DNA of 31,136 nt from a virus, in the IMG/VR virus record IMGVR_UViG_3300034403_000110, positions 1 through 31,136 of that record; one strand, given 5' to 3'. Shown piece by piece: positions 29,224 through 31,136 of the stretch (position 1 is the stretch's first letter; the number at the start of each line of letters is the position of its first letter). The translations under genes were made by a program, and so were the position numbers. The notes under the pieces are model-generated. The model worked only from the letters and a program-made list of their open reading frames with translations. It ran no database searches and was not told the DNA's origin.

Positions 29224-31136
29224 ATGTCAAGTCACAAAACAAGATCAAGGCATCTGGCCGATCTATTAAACTTTGAGGGGGATGTACACGCAGAGCATCT
29301 TGATGAGCAGAACCCTAGTATCACAGGAGATACTGGGGCAAGTGCTTATGAGGTATGGATAGGCGAGGGGAACGTAGGTTCTGTCGCTGATTACTTCGCC
29401 ACTTTAAGACCTTCCCATTCATGGAGTGGGAGTGCATTAACCTTTACTAATCCTGATGGGACTAATGGGACTAGCACAGACTTAAAACCTGTCTTAGGAA
29501 CGGATTACACCATTGCTTGGGATGCGACTACACCCTCTGCTCTTAATGTTAATGGGGTTATTCATGACTTAAAACCTGTCTTAGGAACTGATTACACAAT
29601 AGAGTTATCTGATACAACCCTGACAGTCAATGGCACATCTACAGACCTGAAAGGTGAAACTGGTGCTATACCTAATCATATTTGGACAGGATCATCTCTA
29701 TCTATAGAGAAACCTGATGGCACTTACGCAGACCCAGTTCCTCTTCAGGGGTTACCGGGATACACCCCTGTTAAGGGGGTCGATTATGATGATGGGGTTA
29801 CCCCTACAGTCGCATGGGATGCAACTACACCTACTGCCCTAATTATTAATGATGAGGCTGCTGTAGACCTGAAAGGGGAGATAGGAAATACCCCAGTAGT
29901 TGGTGTAGATTTCACGCAACCAGAGGATGGTGCAACACCTTTTATTTCTTGGGATTTGACAGTTCCTACAGTACTAAAAATTGACGATCTAACACCAGTA
30001 GACCTTGCTCCAAGCACCTCATGGTCAGGTACAACTCTCACCGTCAATGGTGAGTCATCAGACCTTAAAGGGATTCAGGGTGACCCCGGAGTTGACGGCA
30101 CAAAGTGGCTCAATGTAAACGGCTATCCTTGGACTTTCCCATCGGAGGTAGCAGGGGCTAGTGTTGGAGATATAGCTTACGATTATAGTGACAAGATACT
30201 CTGGCGTAGAAAGACCTCAACATGGGATGATGACATTAAGGTTATCGCAATGAAGTGTGCAATTACCGCTCTACGGTACACTGTAGACTTAAACCCAACA
30301 GGTTCTTTTGTCACTTTCCTCAGTGCCGATATTGGGGGTGGTAGATTACGGATAAACCTTGACGATGATGGCACTTATGGCACAGGTGGAGTTAGTATTA
30401 CTGATTCTCTGGGATTTCTACAAATTGCAACTGGGGCTATTTCTGCTACTTTGGGAGATCTAGATGCTTGGAATCACTTTGACACCCATATTCTCACCCC
30501 TGTACTAGCGGATACCTCTAGCTTTTCAGAGGTCTTTAACGAGGATTGGGTTGAGGCAGACTACTCTGAGTTTGGGGCATTCATGAAGGTTACTGAAGCC
30601 ACACATGATGGTACTCATAGCACCCAGTGGGATTGGGAAACTGAAATAGGAGGTTTAAACGCATATTGGAATGGCACTACAGTCTATTTCAAGCCCCCAC
30701 ATGTAGAGGTCGACCCAACTCCTAATTACATCCTTGCAAACGGTGTTGACTTAAAGGGGGCTACCCCAGTAGTAGGAGTAGACTTTGCTCAGCCTTCTGA
30801 TGGCATTACACCTACAGTAGCTTGGGATGCAACTACTCCTACTGCCCTTATCATTAATAGTGAAGCACCTGTAGACCTTAAACCAGTATTAGGAGTTGAT
30901 TACACTCAACCTGCTGACGGAGTGACACCCACAGTAGCTTGGGATGCCACTACACCTACTGCCTTAATTATCAACAGTGAGGCAGCAGTAGACTTAAAAG
31001 GAGCAACACCAGTAGTAGGGACAGACTTCACTCAACCTGCTGACGGAGTGACACCCACAGTAGCTTGGGATGCCACTACACCTACTGCCTTAATTATCAA
31101 CAGTGAGGCAGCAGTAGACTTAAAAGGAGCAACACC
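29224..31136 (+). CDS. Modular repeat tail-fibre protein, 3' end outside window
   Basis: This open frame runs from ATG 29224 (AAGGAGG four bases upstream) to the window end without a stop, 637 codons. It is built of related beta-type modules of about 40 residues, with consensus TPVVGVDFTQPADGVTPT-VAWDATTPTALIIN-SEAAVDLKGA, and shorter variants such as WSGTTLTVNGESSDLKG. The modules flank a non-repeat domain (about nt 30090-30720) rich in aromatic residues. Short GxxG segments (GIQGDPGVDG) resemble collagen-like fibre parts. The gene follows the T7-type adaptor fibre gene, so it probably forms the distal, receptor-facing fibre. Family assignment beyond repeat fibre is not possible from sequence alone. 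Confidence 0.85.
   Translation, partial: MSSHKTRSRHLADLLNFEGDVHAEHLDEQNPSITGDTGASAYEVWIGEGNVGSVADYFATLRPSHSWSGSALTFTNPDGTNGTSTDLKPVLGTDYTIAWDATTPSALNVNGVIHDLKPVLGTDYTIELSDTTLTVNGTSTDLKGETGAIPNHIWTGSSLSIEKPDGTYADPVPLQGLPGYTPVKGVDYDDGVTPTVAWDATTPTALIINDEAAVDLKGEIGNTPVVGVDFTQPEDGATPFISWDLTVPTVLKIDDLTPVDLAPSTSWSGTTLTVNGESSDLKGIQGDPGVDGTKWLNVNGYPWTFPSEVAGASVGDIAYDYSDKILWRRKTSTWDDDIKVIAMKCAITALRYTVDLNPTGSFVTFLSADIGGGRLRINLDDDGTYGTGGVSITDSLGFLQIATGAISATLGDLDAWNHFDTHILTPVLADTSSFSEVFNEDWVEADYSEFGAFMKVTEATHDGTHSTQWDWETEIGGLNAYWNGTTVYFKPPHVEVDPTPNYILANGVDLKGATPVVGVDFAQPSDGITPTVAWDATTPTALIINSEAPVDLKPVLGVDYTQPADGVTPTVAWDATTPTALIINSEAAVDLKGATPVVGTDFTQPADGVTPTVAWDATTPTALIINSEAAVDLKGAT
30903..31010 (+). repeat. 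Exact direct repeat, copy 1 (108 bases)
   Basis: This 108-base stretch is identical to 31029-31136, with an offset of 126 bases (42 codons, frame kept). It encodes most of one fibre module. A related but diverged unit precedes it around 30770-30890. Confidence 0.95.
31029..31136 (+). repeat. Exact direct repeat, copy 2 (108 bases, at window end)
   Basis: This stretch is identical base for base to 30903-31010. The window stops while still inside the match, so more copies may follow. The lack of silent differences, unlike in older modules of the same gene, indicates a recent duplication or gene conversion. Confidence 0.95.

Overview
The window is a continuous 31 kb piece of a lytic T7-like podovirus (Autographiviridae-type). 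All genes lie on the + strand and follow the T7 order: single-subunit RNA polymerase, single-stranded DNA-binding protein, Holliday-junction resolvase, amidase/lysozyme, primase-helicase, family A DNA polymerase, 5'-3' exonuclease, gp7.3-like small proteins, portal, scaffold, major capsid, tail tubes A and B, internal virion proteins, tail fibre. No integrase, repressor, tRNA, insertion sequence or CRISPR array was seen. Gene content (ThyX, class I ribonucleotide reductase, MazG-like pyrophosphohydrolase, DUF3310 protein, polyproline gp7.3-like proteins) resembles T7-like phages of aquatic or marine bacteria. The sequence does not identify the host. Both ends are cut: the window opens inside the RNA polymerase gene and closes inside a modular tail-fibre gene. 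Terminases, most early genes and any downstream lysis genes are outside.

Layout. 1-1343: 3' part of the RNA polymerase gene and a small basic protein. 1326-1429: a compact switch of promoter-like repeat, strong intrinsic terminator, and second promoter-like repeat. 1453-3423: small acidic protein, SSB, RusA-like resolvase, amidase, winged-helix protein. 3424-6863: primase-helicase with a likely internal second start, then DNA polymerase. 6875-12393: nucleotide-metabolism block (ThyX, exonuclease, DUF3310, MazG-like, NrdA, NrdB) mixed with small unknown proteins. 12398-12422: third promoter-like repeat. 12428-16751: late head genes, ending in a terminator after the capsid gene as in T7. 16824-27353: tail tubes and internal core proteins. 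27373-31136: T7-type fibre adaptor followed by a long repeat-built fibre protein.

How it works together. Host polymerase presumably transcribes the early genes up to the terminator near 1.4 kb. The phage polymerase then reads from the repeated 18-base element GTTAACGG(A/T)CA(C/G)CT(T/G)TAA, which occurs before the replication genes (twice) and before the head genes (once). SSB, primase-helicase, polymerase, exonuclease and resolvase form the replication and recombination set, and the NrdA/NrdB/ThyX/MazG-like set supplies and cleans dNTPs. Late genes build the head, tail and ejection core.

Coding is very dense, with many ATGA and TAATG overlaps. No gene-free stretch exceeds 300 bases. The largest gap, 15516-15674, holds RNA-structure signals and a weak promoter candidate.
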